Source: Oscillospiraceae bacterium (GTDB lineage Bacteria > Bacillota > Clostridia > Oscillospirales > JAKOTC01). Taken from it: a stretch of DNA of 12,757 nucleotides. The stretch is from assembly GCA_035353335.1 (NCBI GenBank), contig DAOPZJ010000064.1, positions 1 to 12,757 of the forward strand, in the 5' to 3' direction. Position 1 is the first letter of the stretch. The number at the start of each line of letters is the position of its first letter. Position numbers and translations under genes: made by a program. The notes below the pieces were generated by a model. It was not told the DNA's origin and made no database searches. It saw nothing but the letters and a program-made list of their open reading frames with translations. Shown in pieces: positions 1 through 6,727 of this stretch.

Positions 1-70
1 ATCTTGACCTCGTTTACAGCTTACTACTCCTCGCTGTTCTAGTCAAGACCCTTAAATTTTTCTTACAATT
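1..70. other. Downstream flank with nested inverted repeats
   Basis: This stretch follows the stop codon of the first UroD-family gene. A 7-bp inverted repeat (TCTTGAC at 2-8, GTCAAGA at 42-48) encloses a second 5-bp one (ACAGC at 16-20, GCTGT at 33-37). Neither arm is followed by a T-run on the minus strand, so it is a weak candidate for an intrinsic terminator of the rhaM-like/UroD operon. No coding sequence is visible and the window edge cuts off the rest. Confidence 0.3.
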
Positions 71-1312
71 CTATTTACCGAAATCGTGCACCGCCTTGTA
101 CATCGCGAGGATGTTTTCGGGCGGAACATCGGGCATGATGTTGTGTTCGGTGTTGAAGACATAACCGCCGCCCGGCATAAAGATGTCGAGCATTCGGCTG
201 ACATAATCGTAGACCTCGGCGGGTGTCGCACGGTTTAAAATCCAGCGGGTGTTGCATCCGCCCCCCCAAAAGGTGATGTCGCGGCAGAATTCGCGCTTGA
301 GTTCGACCGGGTCCATGCCTCGCGCGGTGGTTTGAATCGGATTTAAGATATCGTAGCCCGCCTCGATCAAGTCAGGCATCAAGGCGCGCAGGGAACCGCA
401 GGAATGCAGAAAGGTCTTCATCTTGCTGTGCTTGTGAACATACTCGCAGAGGATGGTATGGCGGGGCTTAAAGAGCTTGCGGTAAATCTGTGGGGCCATA
501 AACGGGCCGTCGTTCGTTCCTAAATCGTCCCCGAACCGCAGGATATCCACCACATCGCCGACCGCCGCGCAGACCTTTTCGAGCGAGGCGAGGTGGCGTT
601 CCATCAATGCGTCGAGCAGTTTCTCGACTTCTTCCGGTTCCAAAAGCAAGTCCACGAGGAAGTTGTCCATCCGGCGCAAAAAGGTGCCCCATTCGAACAG
701 GTTGCAACCGCAGACGATCATCAGCGCCTTGTCGGTGGTTTGTCGCAGGAATAGGGCTTTTTCACGCAGTTTCTCGTAAAAATCCGGCGTTGCGGCGTTG
801 TCCCATGGGCTGTGGGCGAGCTTTTGCCAAAGCACTTTATTCATGGCCTTGCCGAGGTCTTTATAATCGGCGGGATACCCGTCTATATACGGAAAGCAGG
901 TCTGGTCAAAAAAGGTACCGCTCGGCGGCATTTGGGCGATCTTATCTCCGTCTTCGTCAAGCACGATATGGCTGCCGTCAGGTTTTTCGGTCGGACGAAA
1001 CCATGCGGGATACTGGACTTTGCCGCCGTCGGGGAGTGTGATGTCATACCAGTCGCCGTCTTCGGTGTTAAAGGCGCGCCCGATATCGAGTACATCGACG
1101 CCGAAACGTTCAATCATTATATCTTCAGGTTGGGCGAGCTGCTGGACGACATCGTAAATACGGGTATTGCCGTCGGTGATGCCAAGGTGCTGTTTTAAAT
1201 TGTTATAAGCGATTGCGGAAATCCCCGAACTCGGCGTGGAACCGAGATCGAGCGGGACACGGTCGGGCTCATTATGATTGACGGAAGTTAAAACGCGTTC
1301 TCTGGAAGTCAT
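71..1312 (-). CDS. UroD-family (COG0407) methyltransferase-like protein, HxC...C type
   Basis: A 413-residue protein of the uroporphyrinogen decarboxylase superfamily. Family knowledge: this branch includes corrinoid or coenzyme M methyltransferases (MtaA/CmuA-like) as well as true heme enzymes. Visible landmarks are the N-terminal TSRERVLTSVNHNEPDRVP segment typical of these stand-alone proteins, GDDLG near 261-265, His303-Ser-Cys305-Gly, and a distal Cys353 in WGGGCNT, matching the zinc pattern HxC...C of the methyltransferase branch. No heme-synthesis gene is nearby, so heme synthesis is unlikely. The start at 1312 is chosen because AAAGGA lies just upstream; the longer reading frame to 1525 overlaps the rhamnose-mutarotase gene and has no family similarity. 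It sits 49 bases after that gene, so the two are probably co-transcribed. The substrate is unknown; a role in methyl transfer or sugar-derivative metabolism is inference. Confidence 0.88.
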   Translation of the reverse strand: MTSRERVLTSVNHNEPDRVPLDLGSTPSSGISAIAYNNLKQHLGITDGNTRIYDVVQQLAQPEDIMIERFGVDVLDIGRAFNTEDGDWYDITLPDGGKVQYPAWFRPTEKPDGSHIVLDEDGDKIAQMPPSGTFFDQTCFPYIDGYPADYKDLGKAMNKVLWQKLAHSPWDNAATPDFYEKLREKALFLRQTTDKALMIVCGCNLFEWGTFLRRMDNFLVDLLLEPEEVEKLLDALMERHLASLEKVCAAVGDVVDILRFGDDLGTNDGPFMAPQIYRKLFKPRHTILCEYVHKHSKMKTFLHSCGSLRALMPDLIEAGYDILNPIQTTARGMDPVELKREFCRDITFWGGGCNTRWILNRATPAEVYDYVSRMLDIFMPGGGYVFNTEHNIMPDVPPENILAMYKAVHDFGK

Positions 1313-1361
1313 AGGTGTTGTCCTTTTCGGTTTATAAGTTAAAGAGTTTATTTTCCAACTT

Positions 1362-1685
1362 TCAGTCGAGGTGAAAAACCTCTTCGGCCGGTGACCACCA
1401 CTCACCGGGCTTTGCCGTGTCAACCGGTTCTTGACAGGGGTCAGTGTGTTTCCACCACTCCTGTGTGACCGGGTCGGCGGCCATTTTGGCCATATCGGCG
1501 GCGTAATCGGTGCCGGTGTATTCAAAATAGCTGAATAAAAGACCGTCGCGGTAATAGATCGAATAGTTTTGAATGCTGCATTTTTTAATCATGGCAAGCA
1601 CCTCCGGCCAGGCGTTGGCATGCAGTTTTTTATATTCCTCAAGTTTTTCCTGACGGACGGCGATAACGGAACCATAACGTTTCAT
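1362..1685 (-). CDS. rhaM: L-rhamnose mutarotase family protein
   Basis: A 107-residue protein of the RhaM/RhaU family (DUF718), close to the 104 residues of the E. coli enzyme. Family role: cytoplasmic interconversion of alpha and beta anomers of L-rhamnose, which feeds the isomerase. Visible family marks are Tyr18, His22 in LHANAWPEV (the position of the catalytic His), Tyr41 in NYSIYY, the WW pair at 77-78, and a C-terminal EEVFHLD like the family's QEVFYLP ending. The start has GAGAGGGAG a few bases upstream. It is the first gene of a probable operon with the UroD-family gene and lies about 35 bases below a strong promoter. No rhamnose isomerase, kinase or aldolase is in the window, so the actual sugar may be another 6-deoxyhexose or related pyranose. 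Confidence 0.88.
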   Translation of the reverse strand: MKRYGSVIAVRQEKLEEYKKLHANAWPEVLAMIKKCSIQNYSIYYRDGLLFSYFEYTGTDYAADMAKMAADPVTQEWWKHTDPCQEPVDTAKPGEWWSPAEEVFHLD

Positions 1686-1726
1686 GGTATTCTCCCTCTC
1701 AAGTTTCTGTTGAAAATAAGATGTAA

Positions 1727-1755
1727 ATTATACTCAGTATAACATTTATTTACAA
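1727..1755 (-). promoter_or_regulatory. Sigma-70-type promoter of the rhaM-like/UroD operon
   Basis: On the minus strand the -35 TTGTAA (1750-1755) and a perfect -10 TATAAT (1727-1732) are separated by exactly 17 bases. The expected transcript start is near 1720, giving a leader of about 35 bases before the gene at 1685. The promoter lies just past the terminator of dsdA, which argues that the pair is transcribed independently of dsdA. Confidence 0.75.
1728..1742. promoter_or_regulatory. Palindromic operator candidate over the -10 box
   Basis: TTATACTCAGTATAA is a perfect 15-bp palindrome (7-bp arms, one central base) covering most of the -10 element and the adjoining spacer of the rhaM-like operon promoter. 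This position would suit a repressor. No regulator gene is encoded nearby, so the protein that binds is unknown. Part of the symmetry comes from the -10 box itself, which lowers confidence. Confidence 0.5.
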
Positions 1756-1765
1756 AAAAAACAAT

Positions 1766-1796
1766 GTAAAAAAAATACCGCAAAGATGCGGTATTT
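1766..1796 (-). terminator. Intrinsic terminator of dsdA
   Basis: Perfect 9-bp arms AAATACCGC (1773-1781) and GCGGTATTT (1788-1796) enclose a 6-base loop. On the minus strand the stem is followed by a run of T (1766-1775 read in reverse). It lies 29 bases past the dsdA stop codon, as expected for its terminator. Confidence 0.88.
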
Positions 1797-1824
1797 ACAC
1801 GGTAAGGGCTGCGATAACATTCGT

Positions 1825-3126
1825 TTAAATCGGACTCACGGGCACCAGCATTTGCTTTCCTTTTTGAATATGCATTTGAGCCGTCTCTTTTGGAACCATC
1901 GACCCGCCGGTAGCCCAGCAAATATGAATATCGGCTTTTTTTCCCGCTTTTGCCGCAGCCACCGGGCCAAACAGACAAGTGGCGGCCGAGGGTTCGATAT
2001 AGATGTCCTCTGTTTCTTTTAACAATGCTAACAGCGGATACATCTCCTCATCGGCGATGGTGCAAATACCGCTGACCAAATTTTTCATCATCCCGCTGAC
2101 CAGGCCTGAGGGTCTTCCCACTGCCAAACCGTCTGCGTCGGTTTTGCCGGACAAACCGATATCATCTACCCGAATACCGTTATAAAGTTTTGACGCCATT
2201 CCCAACAGCATACAGGGGGATTGAGCAGACTGGATAAACCAGCTCTTTGCCGCGTCCCCGTAAACGGTTTTGAGCCCGAATGTGATCCCGCCGGGAGCGC
2301 CGCCCACACCACAGGGCAGGTAGGCGGCTAAGGCCGATTCCGGAGTCTGGGCAAGCCCCAGTGCGTCCATCTGACTCTTCAGCCGGTCAGCGGCGACCGC
2401 GTATCCCAAGAAGAGGTCGGTTGAATGTTCGTCATCCACAAAGTAACTGCGATCGTCTTTCTTGGCTTCGTCACGGGCGTTGCAGACCGCCACCGAATAG
2501 GCCGCCGGATGTTCGATCACCTCGACGCCGCGGCTGCGCAGCAGGTTCTTCTTCCACTCTTTGGCGTCCGCGGACATATGCACCACGGCCCGATATCCCA
2601 GCACTGCCGACATTGTTCCGATAGAAAGGCCCAAATTGCCGGTACTGCCCACCAGAATGGAATAGGCCGAAAAACACTTTCTCCATTTTTCATCGGCAAG
2701 AGAAGCGTAGTCTTTTCGGTCAAAACCGTTTTCTTCGGCCAATTTTTCGGTGAACTTTAACACCTCATAAATGCCGCCCCGCGCTTTGACCGAGCCGGCG
2801 ACCGGCAATTCGTGATCGCATTTTAAAAACAACCTGCCGGTGATTTGAATTCCGTAACGCTTCTCAAGTGCCGTTTTCATCTTTGGCAGCTCCCGCAGCG
2901 GTGATTCGATGATGCCCTTGCTGACGGTTGTTTCGGGGAAAATCCGTTGGATCAGGGGAGCAAACCGCATTAATCTTTCCTCGGCATCGACGATATCTTC
3001 CCGGTGCAGGGCAAGGCCGGACTTTACCTCGTCGAAAGGCTTCAGTTCGGGATTGACCCAAACAACAGGTCGGGCGTTTTTCAGATCTTCCAGAAGCTCC
3101 GTGTTGATATCGATGATCGGTTTCAT
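1825..3126 (-). CDS. dsdA: D-serine ammonia-lyase
   Basis: A 433-residue cytoplasmic pyridoxal-phosphate enzyme that converts D-serine to pyruvate and ammonia, allowing detoxification or use as a carbon and nitrogen source. The match to E. coli DsdA (442 residues) is collinear: VVWVNP near 21-26, GSVKARGG with the PLP lysine at Lys114, the phosphate-binding VGSTGNLGLSIG, HMSADAKEWKK, YLPCGVGGAPGG, SPCMLLG, DGLAVGRPSG and the C-terminal WATGGSMVP. The start at 3126 is preferred over an in-frame ATG four codons upstream because that upstream ATGGAG supplies the ribosome-binding GGAG for 3126. It has its own terminator. No dsdX permease or dsdC activator is visible, so regulation and uptake are unknown. 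Confidence 0.95.
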   Translation of the reverse strand: MKPIIDINTELLEDLKNARPVVWVNPELKPFDEVKSGLALHREDIVDAEERLMRFAPLIQRIFPETTVSKGIIESPLRELPKMKTALEKRYGIQITGRLFLKCDHELPVAGSVKARGGIYEVLKFTEKLAEENGFDRKDYASLADEKWRKCFSAYSILVGSTGNLGLSIGTMSAVLGYRAVVHMSADAKEWKKNLLRSRGVEVIEHPAAYSVAVCNARDEAKKDDRSYFVDDEHSTDLFLGYAVAADRLKSQMDALGLAQTPESALAAYLPCGVGGAPGGITFGLKTVYGDAAKSWFIQSAQSPCMLLGMASKLYNGIRVDDIGLSGKTDADGLAVGRPSGLVSGMMKNLVSGICTIADEEMYPLLALLKETEDIYIEPSAATCLFGPVAAAKAGKKADIHICWATGGSMVPKETAQMHIQKGKQMLVPVSPI

Positions 3127-3203
3127 ATGAATCTCCATGAAAAGCAGAATAATTTCACCCGGTTTGTCTATATTTTTCCTTAATCGTAATATCGCACGAA
3201 ATA

Positions 3204-3215
3204 GATTATGTAATC
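3204..3215. promoter_or_regulatory. Inverted repeat upstream of dsdA
   Basis: GATTATGTAATC forms GATTA-N2-TAATC about 80 bases above the dsdA start. On the minus strand it overlaps a possible -10 (CATAAT), but the base group 17 positions upstream is a poor -35. It could be an operator for an activator or repressor of dsdA, or chance in AT-rich DNA. Confidence 0.25.
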
Positions 3216-3273
3216 GTTGCCTTGCTGCGCTAAAACAAGATCATTTGTTTACGAATTTAATAGGAATTGATGA

Positions 3274-3942
3274 TTATAAATAGTTAATTCGGCTTGAGGC
3301 TTTTAAAAAACGCAAGCCGTATAAACCCAGAACGGCGGTGAAAACAGCCGGGCTGTAGGCGCAGAAACGCTCAACGAGGCCGAAATAATCGTGCGGCACC
3401 AACCCGACACCGAATGTACCGATCAAGATGCAGGCAAGCGCGACTGCGGCAATCAAGGGCAAGCCTTTGGCCAGCGGGCGGGCTTTGATTCCGCCGATCA
3501 TGATCAGAATCAATGAGGCGATGGTCAGCAGGACGCTGGAAAAGGTCACTGCATAGATGTGCATGATATCCCGGAAAGCGGCTGCGGAAGGTCCGGGCTG
3601 CGAGAGCGGGAACAAAGAAAAGCCGATGGCGGAAATCCAGCTCATGACGGTAAACAAATAGACGCCAAGCCGTAATAAACGATTCCCGACTACGTTTTCA
3701 CAGACAATCAAACTGACGATTGTGCAGCATAAAGAACCAAACAATCCATAAACCGCAGTCAGGCCGTTTGCAATGACATAAGACGGTGCGCTGACTGCCG
3801 TTAGGTCGCTGACAACTTGACTCAGACGGTCATAACCGGGATAATTCAAACCGCCGATATAGTCATGAAGAACGTAAAACACCAGAGACAATACGCCTGT
3901 GAAACACATTAGGCGTTTGAATTTATTCCGGTCTTTCGACAT
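3274..3942 (-). CDS. DUF998 family integral membrane protein
   Basis: A 222-residue hydrophobic protein with about six membrane segments. An N-terminal helix is followed by HDYIGGLNYPGYDRLSQVVSDL, the extracytoplasmic loop signature of DUF998 (YPGY...SQ..SDL), and the rest alternates hydrophobic helices with short polar loops, including a Pro-rich loop near SLFPLSQPGPS. No function is established for this family to my knowledge. The start at 3942 is chosen because AGAGGG lies 8 bases upstream; a further 19 residues to 3999 lack a ribosome-binding site and would read through the operator-like palindrome. It appears monocistronic. Confidence 0.82.
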   Translation of the reverse strand: MSKDRNKFKRLMCFTGVLSLVFYVLHDYIGGLNYPGYDRLSQVVSDLTAVSAPSYVIANGLTAVYGLFGSLCCTIVSLIVCENVVGNRLLRLGVYLFTVMSWISAIGFSLFPLSQPGPSAAAFRDIMHIYAVTFSSVLLTIASLILIMIGGIKARPLAKGLPLIAAVALACILIGTFGVGLVPHDYFGLVERFCAYSPAVFTAVLGLYGLRFLKASSRINYL

Positions 3943-3992
3943 GTATGAATCCCTCTTCTTTAAATAAAGCGGCAAGCGCCAAAGGTAAGGCG

Positions 3993-4011
3993 ATCCCATA
4001 TCATATAGGAT
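3993..4011. promoter_or_regulatory. Imperfect palindrome in the DUF998 promoter region
   Basis: ATCCCATATCATATAGGAT is a 19-bp palindrome with eight of nine pairs matching around a central C. On the minus strand a -35-like TTGGCA lies just upstream, with TATGAT at 15-bp or TGATAT at 17-bp spacing falling inside the palindrome. A promoter with an overlapping operator for the DUF998 gene is plausible, though the promoter itself is weak by sequence. Confidence 0.4.
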
Positions 4012-4060
4012 TTACAATAATGCCAATGAAATATACCCGAAAGCGTCGTAAATTGATAAA

Positions 4061-5116
4061 TTAACGGTCATGCCAATAGGTGCGGTATTTCCGAAACGCC
4101 TCGCAGACATAGGAAACCTGTTCGGGACCGGTCGGGGGATAGACGCCGTAGACATACTCGAGACCGCCTTTTTCGGAGCCGAGGACTTTAACCTCCTCTT
4201 CGATCAATTCGAAAATTTCAGCGCGGGTGCCGCGCGGCGTAATTTTGACCCGGTCGAGGTCGAGACGGATACAGGCCTTTCCTTTGAGGGCTTTTTCAAG
4301 ATTATAAATACCGTTGCACAAGTCTTGCGGATTGATGATGTCCATGCCGACTTCGATCAGATCATCAATGATCGGAAGAATGTACCCATCACTGTGGATC
4401 GAGACGCGGACGTTGTTTTCACGGCAGGGGGCGATCATCTTCCGATAGGATGGGATGATGTACTTGCGAAACATCTCCTTACTGATGAGCATGGAATTTT
4501 CTGCGCCGAGATCTTCGGGCATTTCCATCAAATCTACTCCGGCATCACAATAATGTTTGGTGATTTTCAAATTCTCACGGTCAATGATATCGATCAATTC
4601 AAAGAGCCTTGGGTCTTCCTCCGCCATGTTGATCATCAGATTTTCAAAACCCATCAGGTATTGCAGGCGCAGGAACAGGAAGCCGTGGACAAGACCGCCG
4701 CGGGTGAACAAACCGTTTTTCTTCCGCTCGGCGATTTCTTTGAGTTCGGCCGGCCAATCGCGCTTTCCGCCGCGGTCGAGCCATAAGTCGGAGTCAGGTG
4801 CTTTCCAGGTTTCGAATTTGCTCCAGTCGCTGAGAGGATGGCCGCTCACGAAACCTTCGATGCCGTGCATTTTATAATGCCATTGATAACCCCAGGCGTC
4901 CTGTTCGGTGATGTCGCAGGTGCCGTCGCCGTATACGGCATAATCCGTCGCCTGTTCGGGGTTTAAGTACGGGAAGAATTCGGGAAAACGGGCTATGACG
5001 GCATCCATGTCGCCCTTATGTTCGATACGCGAGGCCATGTTCATACCGATGATGGCGGGAATGTATTCCGGGTAACGGAAATCAACCGTACGCAGATAAT
5101 TTTCTCTCTCTGTCAT
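4061..5116 (-). CDS. UroD-family protein with altered metal site (HxD)
   Basis: A 351-residue member of the uroporphyrinogen decarboxylase superfamily, clearly distinct from the copy at 71-1312. Visible family pattern: the N-terminal TERENYLRTVDFRYPEYIP segment, DLMEMPEDLGAENSMLIS near 195-212, a helix with FRKYIIPSYRKMI, then HSDG at 241-244 and EVGMDIINPQD. Where the methyltransferase branch has His-x-Cys, this has His241-x-Asp243; where the distal Cys is expected there is LDLD (283-288). Zinc-dependent thiol methylation in the MtaA manner is therefore doubtful. AAGGAG lies nine bases before the start. It has its own promoter. Proteins of this type are often called uroporphyrinogen decarboxylase automatically; a heme role is not supported here, and the real substrate is unknown. 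Confidence 0.86.
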   Translation of the reverse strand: MTERENYLRTVDFRYPEYIPAIIGMNMASRIEHKGDMDAVIARFPEFFPYLNPEQATDYAVYGDGTCDITEQDAWGYQWHYKMHGIEGFVSGHPLSDWSKFETWKAPDSDLWLDRGGKRDWPAELKEIAERKKNGLFTRGGLVHGFLFLRLQYLMGFENLMINMAEEDPRLFELIDIIDRENLKITKHYCDAGVDLMEMPEDLGAENSMLISKEMFRKYIIPSYRKMIAPCRENNVRVSIHSDGYILPIIDDLIEVGMDIINPQDLCNGIYNLEKALKGKACIRLDLDRVKITPRGTRAEIFELIEEEVKVLGSEKGGLEYVYGVYPPTGPEQVSYVCEAFRKYRTYWHDR

Positions 5117-5175
5117 ATCTATTTACTCCTTAACGGCGGCTGCCGATGTTGAATTGAATGGAAAAACCGGGTCTC

Positions 5176-5204
5176 ATTTTAGTATAAAAATCCGGGGAAG
5201 TCAA
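5176..5204 (-). promoter_or_regulatory. Promoter of the second UroD-family gene
   Basis: On the minus strand -35 TTGACT (5199-5204) and -10 TAAAAT (5176-5181) are separated by 17 bases, each matching five of six consensus bases. The -35 lies inside the palindrome and hairpin at 5186-5221, so binding of a regulator, or the hairpin's role in stopping upstream transcription, is tied to this promoter. Confidence 0.7.
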
Positions 5205-5221
5205 TCGCGATTGACCTCCGG
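5186..5221 (-). terminator. Terminator of the CDGSH gene, containing a 16-bp palindrome
   Basis: Read on the minus strand, GGAGGTCAAT and ATTGACTTCC pair around a CGCG loop (one G-U pair), outer CCGG arms can add pairs across a small bulge, and a run of five T follows. The continuous stem exists only in the minus-strand RNA, fitting termination of the gene ending at 5238. At DNA level the core GTCAATCGCGATTGAC (5200-5215) is a perfect palindrome that covers the next promoter's -35, so it may double as an operator. Confidence 0.6.
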
Positions 5222-5237
5222 CATGAACGGATAACGA

Positions 5238-5924
5238 CTACTTTTTGTCGGTATATTTAATTTCGATATGTGTTGCATCGCAGAACGGTTTGTTTTGCGA
5301 TTTGCCGCAGCGGCACAAAGCCGCACGGTTTCTGACCTCATAAGCAGTGCCGTCAGACGATTCAATCGGGATGTTTCCCTTGACGAAAATTCCTGCGCTG
5401 ACCCCTTCCTCCGGATCCTGTACAATCTCGATCGCCGGTTCGTAAGCGGGCTCGATCTTTTTGCCGTCCTTTTCCGCTGCGACCAATCTTCCGGCGGGGC
5501 ATTCGCTTGCCGCCCGGATTGCTTCATCTTTGAGTTTTGGATTGCCTGAGTGTTCGGTCAGTTCCCAGACGTTTCCTTGTTCCCGGTGGCAGAACCGGGC
5601 AAAAGCGCAGCGCCGGTCGTCCAGCAAGTCAAGACCGGGGCCGTGCAGGATCCCGGCTCTGTCGTCAAAACCGGATTTTGATGCGGTTTCGTTCCCTTTG
5701 AAACCGATTTTTACATGCGTTCCGTCGCAAAAAGGCGGATTTTTCGAGTGACCGCAGCGGCAGAGAGCGTATTCGGCGGACTGAGGAAGTTCCCGTCCTT
5801 CTTCTAATATATATCCGTGTCCTCGCGAGACTATCAGTTTCTCGGATAAAGATACGCTGCCGGATACGAAATAGGGTCCATCTTTTAAAATTTTGATTTT
5901 GGGGTTTTTCGAATTCGTTTCCAT
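5238..5924 (-). CDS. Double-CDGSH iron-sulfur protein with central ferredoxin-like segment
   Basis: A 228-residue soluble protein with two CDGSH-type [2Fe-2S] motifs: C55-x-C57-x2-S-x3-P-x-C66-DGT-H70 and C204-x-C206-x2-S-x3-P-x-C215-DAT-H219. Each provides the three-Cys one-His ligand set known from mitoNEET-type proteins. Between them lie Cys106, Cys112 and Cys142 (in ECPAGRL), resembling the divergent mono-cluster ferredoxin domain (Fer4_19) seen in the same architecture in other bacteria. No signal peptide or membrane segment is seen, so it is likely cytoplasmic, with electron transfer or iron-sulfur handling as the inferred role. GAGGT precedes the start. It follows the Cys-rich DUF3795 gene by 69 bases and is probably on the same transcript; a terminator hairpin lies just past its stop. 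Confidence 0.9.
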   Translation of the reverse strand: METNSKNPKIKILKDGPYFVSGSVSLSEKLIVSRGHGYILEEGRELPQSAEYALCRCGHSKNPPFCDGTHVKIGFKGNETASKSGFDDRAGILHGPGLDLLDDRRCAFARFCHREQGNVWELTEHSGNPKLKDEAIRAASECPAGRLVAAEKDGKKIEPAYEPAIEIVQDPEEGVSAGIFVKGNIPIESSDGTAYEVRNRAALCRCGKSQNKPFCDATHIEIKYTDKK

Positions 5925-5993
5925 GTTTATTGACCTCGTTTTTTATTTTTACGGCAGCGATTCGGCATCCGCTCCTGAAGGTTTAATGTTTAT

Positions 5994-6419
5994 TCACGGT
6001 TTTGATTTCGGCTTTCGAAGATAGTGGATATTCGCGGTTTTACAACGGGTGCATTGCGGGTGGTGAACCGAAAGCAATTCCCCGCAGCCGGGGCAGCTCC
6101 AAAACGTTTCAGCTTCGGTAATAAAATGATCGAGGCCCAGCAGTTCAATCTGCCGAAAGTTTTCGAATAAACTTTCGCCGTAATTGGTTGAATAGCGTTT
6201 GTTGAGAGCTTTTAAGCGCTTGCAGGGATATTTTGAACATAAATTGCAAAGTTCGGTGGGATCGCCATTCTTTTCCGGGCAATTTACGATGATGCATTTT
6301 GAACAGGATAAGGGCTTGATGCCCTCTGCGGTGCAGCCCGGGCAGCGGTTTTTTTGCCGTTGAAACGCCGAACAGAGATCACAGATCAAACCGCAGGGCG
6401 CGATGACGGTGATGGACAT
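5994..6419 (-). CDS. DUF3795 Cys-rich protein with C-terminal zinc-ribbon-like part
   Basis: A 141-residue protein with 15 cysteines. The N-terminal two thirds match DUF3795: CGLICDLC (Cys9, 13, 16), CPGC (26, 29), CSKC (39, 42), Cys47, CNLC (58, 61) and Cys66. The family is widespread in anaerobes and has no established function; metal or iron-sulfur binding is inferred from the cysteines. The last part has two further CxxC pairs (Cys109/112 and Cys123/126) spaced like a zinc ribbon, an addition many short DUF3795 proteins lack. GGAGG lies about nine bases before the start. It is the first gene of a probable pair with the CDGSH protein, suggesting a shared redox or metal job. Confidence 0.85.
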   Translation of the reverse strand: MSITVIAPCGLICDLCSAFQRQKNRCPGCTAEGIKPLSCSKCIIVNCPEKNGDPTELCNLCSKYPCKRLKALNKRYSTNYGESLFENFRQIELLGLDHFITEAETFWSCPGCGELLSVHHPQCTRCKTANIHYLRKPKSKP

Positions 6420-6590
6420 TTTTAACCCCCTCCCGAATAGGTAATATAAGTACTATTCCATACCATTCAGAATGTCGCTATCTTCGATTTTGACCGGGTA
6501 GGTACGGGTGCCTTAACCTTGAGATGAAATCGTTAACTGAATTGCAACAAAACATTGTCTCCCATAGATTCATGTCACTCGGATTCAATA

Positions 6591-6610
6591 ATTATATCAT
6601 GCTTAATGAT
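6591..6610 (-). promoter_or_regulatory. Possible extended -10 promoter for DUF3795/CDGSH
   Basis: The minus strand reads TGATATAAT (6591-6599), a perfect -10 with the TGn extension, while the -35 region is poor, as is common for extended -10 promoters. A 5-bp inverted repeat ATCAT-N5-ATGAT (6596-6610) adjoins it. It is the best promoter candidate for the two Cys-rich genes downstream, but it would leave a long leader. Confidence 0.4.
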
Positions 6611-6643
6611 AAAAAACGATATATTCCAGGGATTTGCTTTTAT

Positions 6644-6682
6644 GATAAAACCGCCCTCCCTTTATAGAAAAGCGGTTTTATC
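6644..6682 (-). terminator. Hairpin terminator of the GltD-like operon
   Basis: Perfect 11-bp arms GATAAAACCGC (6644-6654) and GCGGTTTTATC (6672-6682) with a 17-base loop, about 45 bases after the stop of the GltD-like gene. The T-rich part lies within the 3' arm (GCGGTTTT), typical of intrinsic terminators with A/T-extended stems. Its symmetry could let it act in both directions. Confidence 0.7.
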
Positions 6683-6727
6683 AAACAATGGTTTTTGAAA
6701 ATCAATGCGGTAACTTGCTTTTTGAAA

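Larger units (their letters stand above)
6420..6727. other. 308-base intergenic region
   Basis: This gap separates the GltD-like gene from the DUF3795 gene. It holds the terminator hairpin at 6644-6682 and a possible minus-strand promoter at 6591-6599. Between that promoter and the DUF3795 start there would be a leader of about 160 bases; I see no convincing conserved RNA fold or coding sequence in it, only a short open frame without a ribosome-binding site. Confidence 0.6.

Noticed and set aside
1313..1525. 71-residue N-terminal extension of the first UroD-family protein
   Set aside because: It overlaps the rhamnose-mutarotase gene in another frame, has no family similarity, and a good ribosome-binding site supports the start at 1312.
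4070..4786. Long plus-strand open frame of 238 residues
   Set aside because: It is the complement of the second UroD-family gene, with no ribosome-binding site and no recognisable domain.
5200..5215. LacI-family operator
   Set aside because: The palindrome's centre is GC, while LacI-family sites usually have a central CG, and no such regulator is nearby; only the palindrome itself is reported.
6420..6580. Small open frame of about 31 codons in the DUF3795 leader
   Set aside because: It lacks a ribosome-binding site and shows no coding character.
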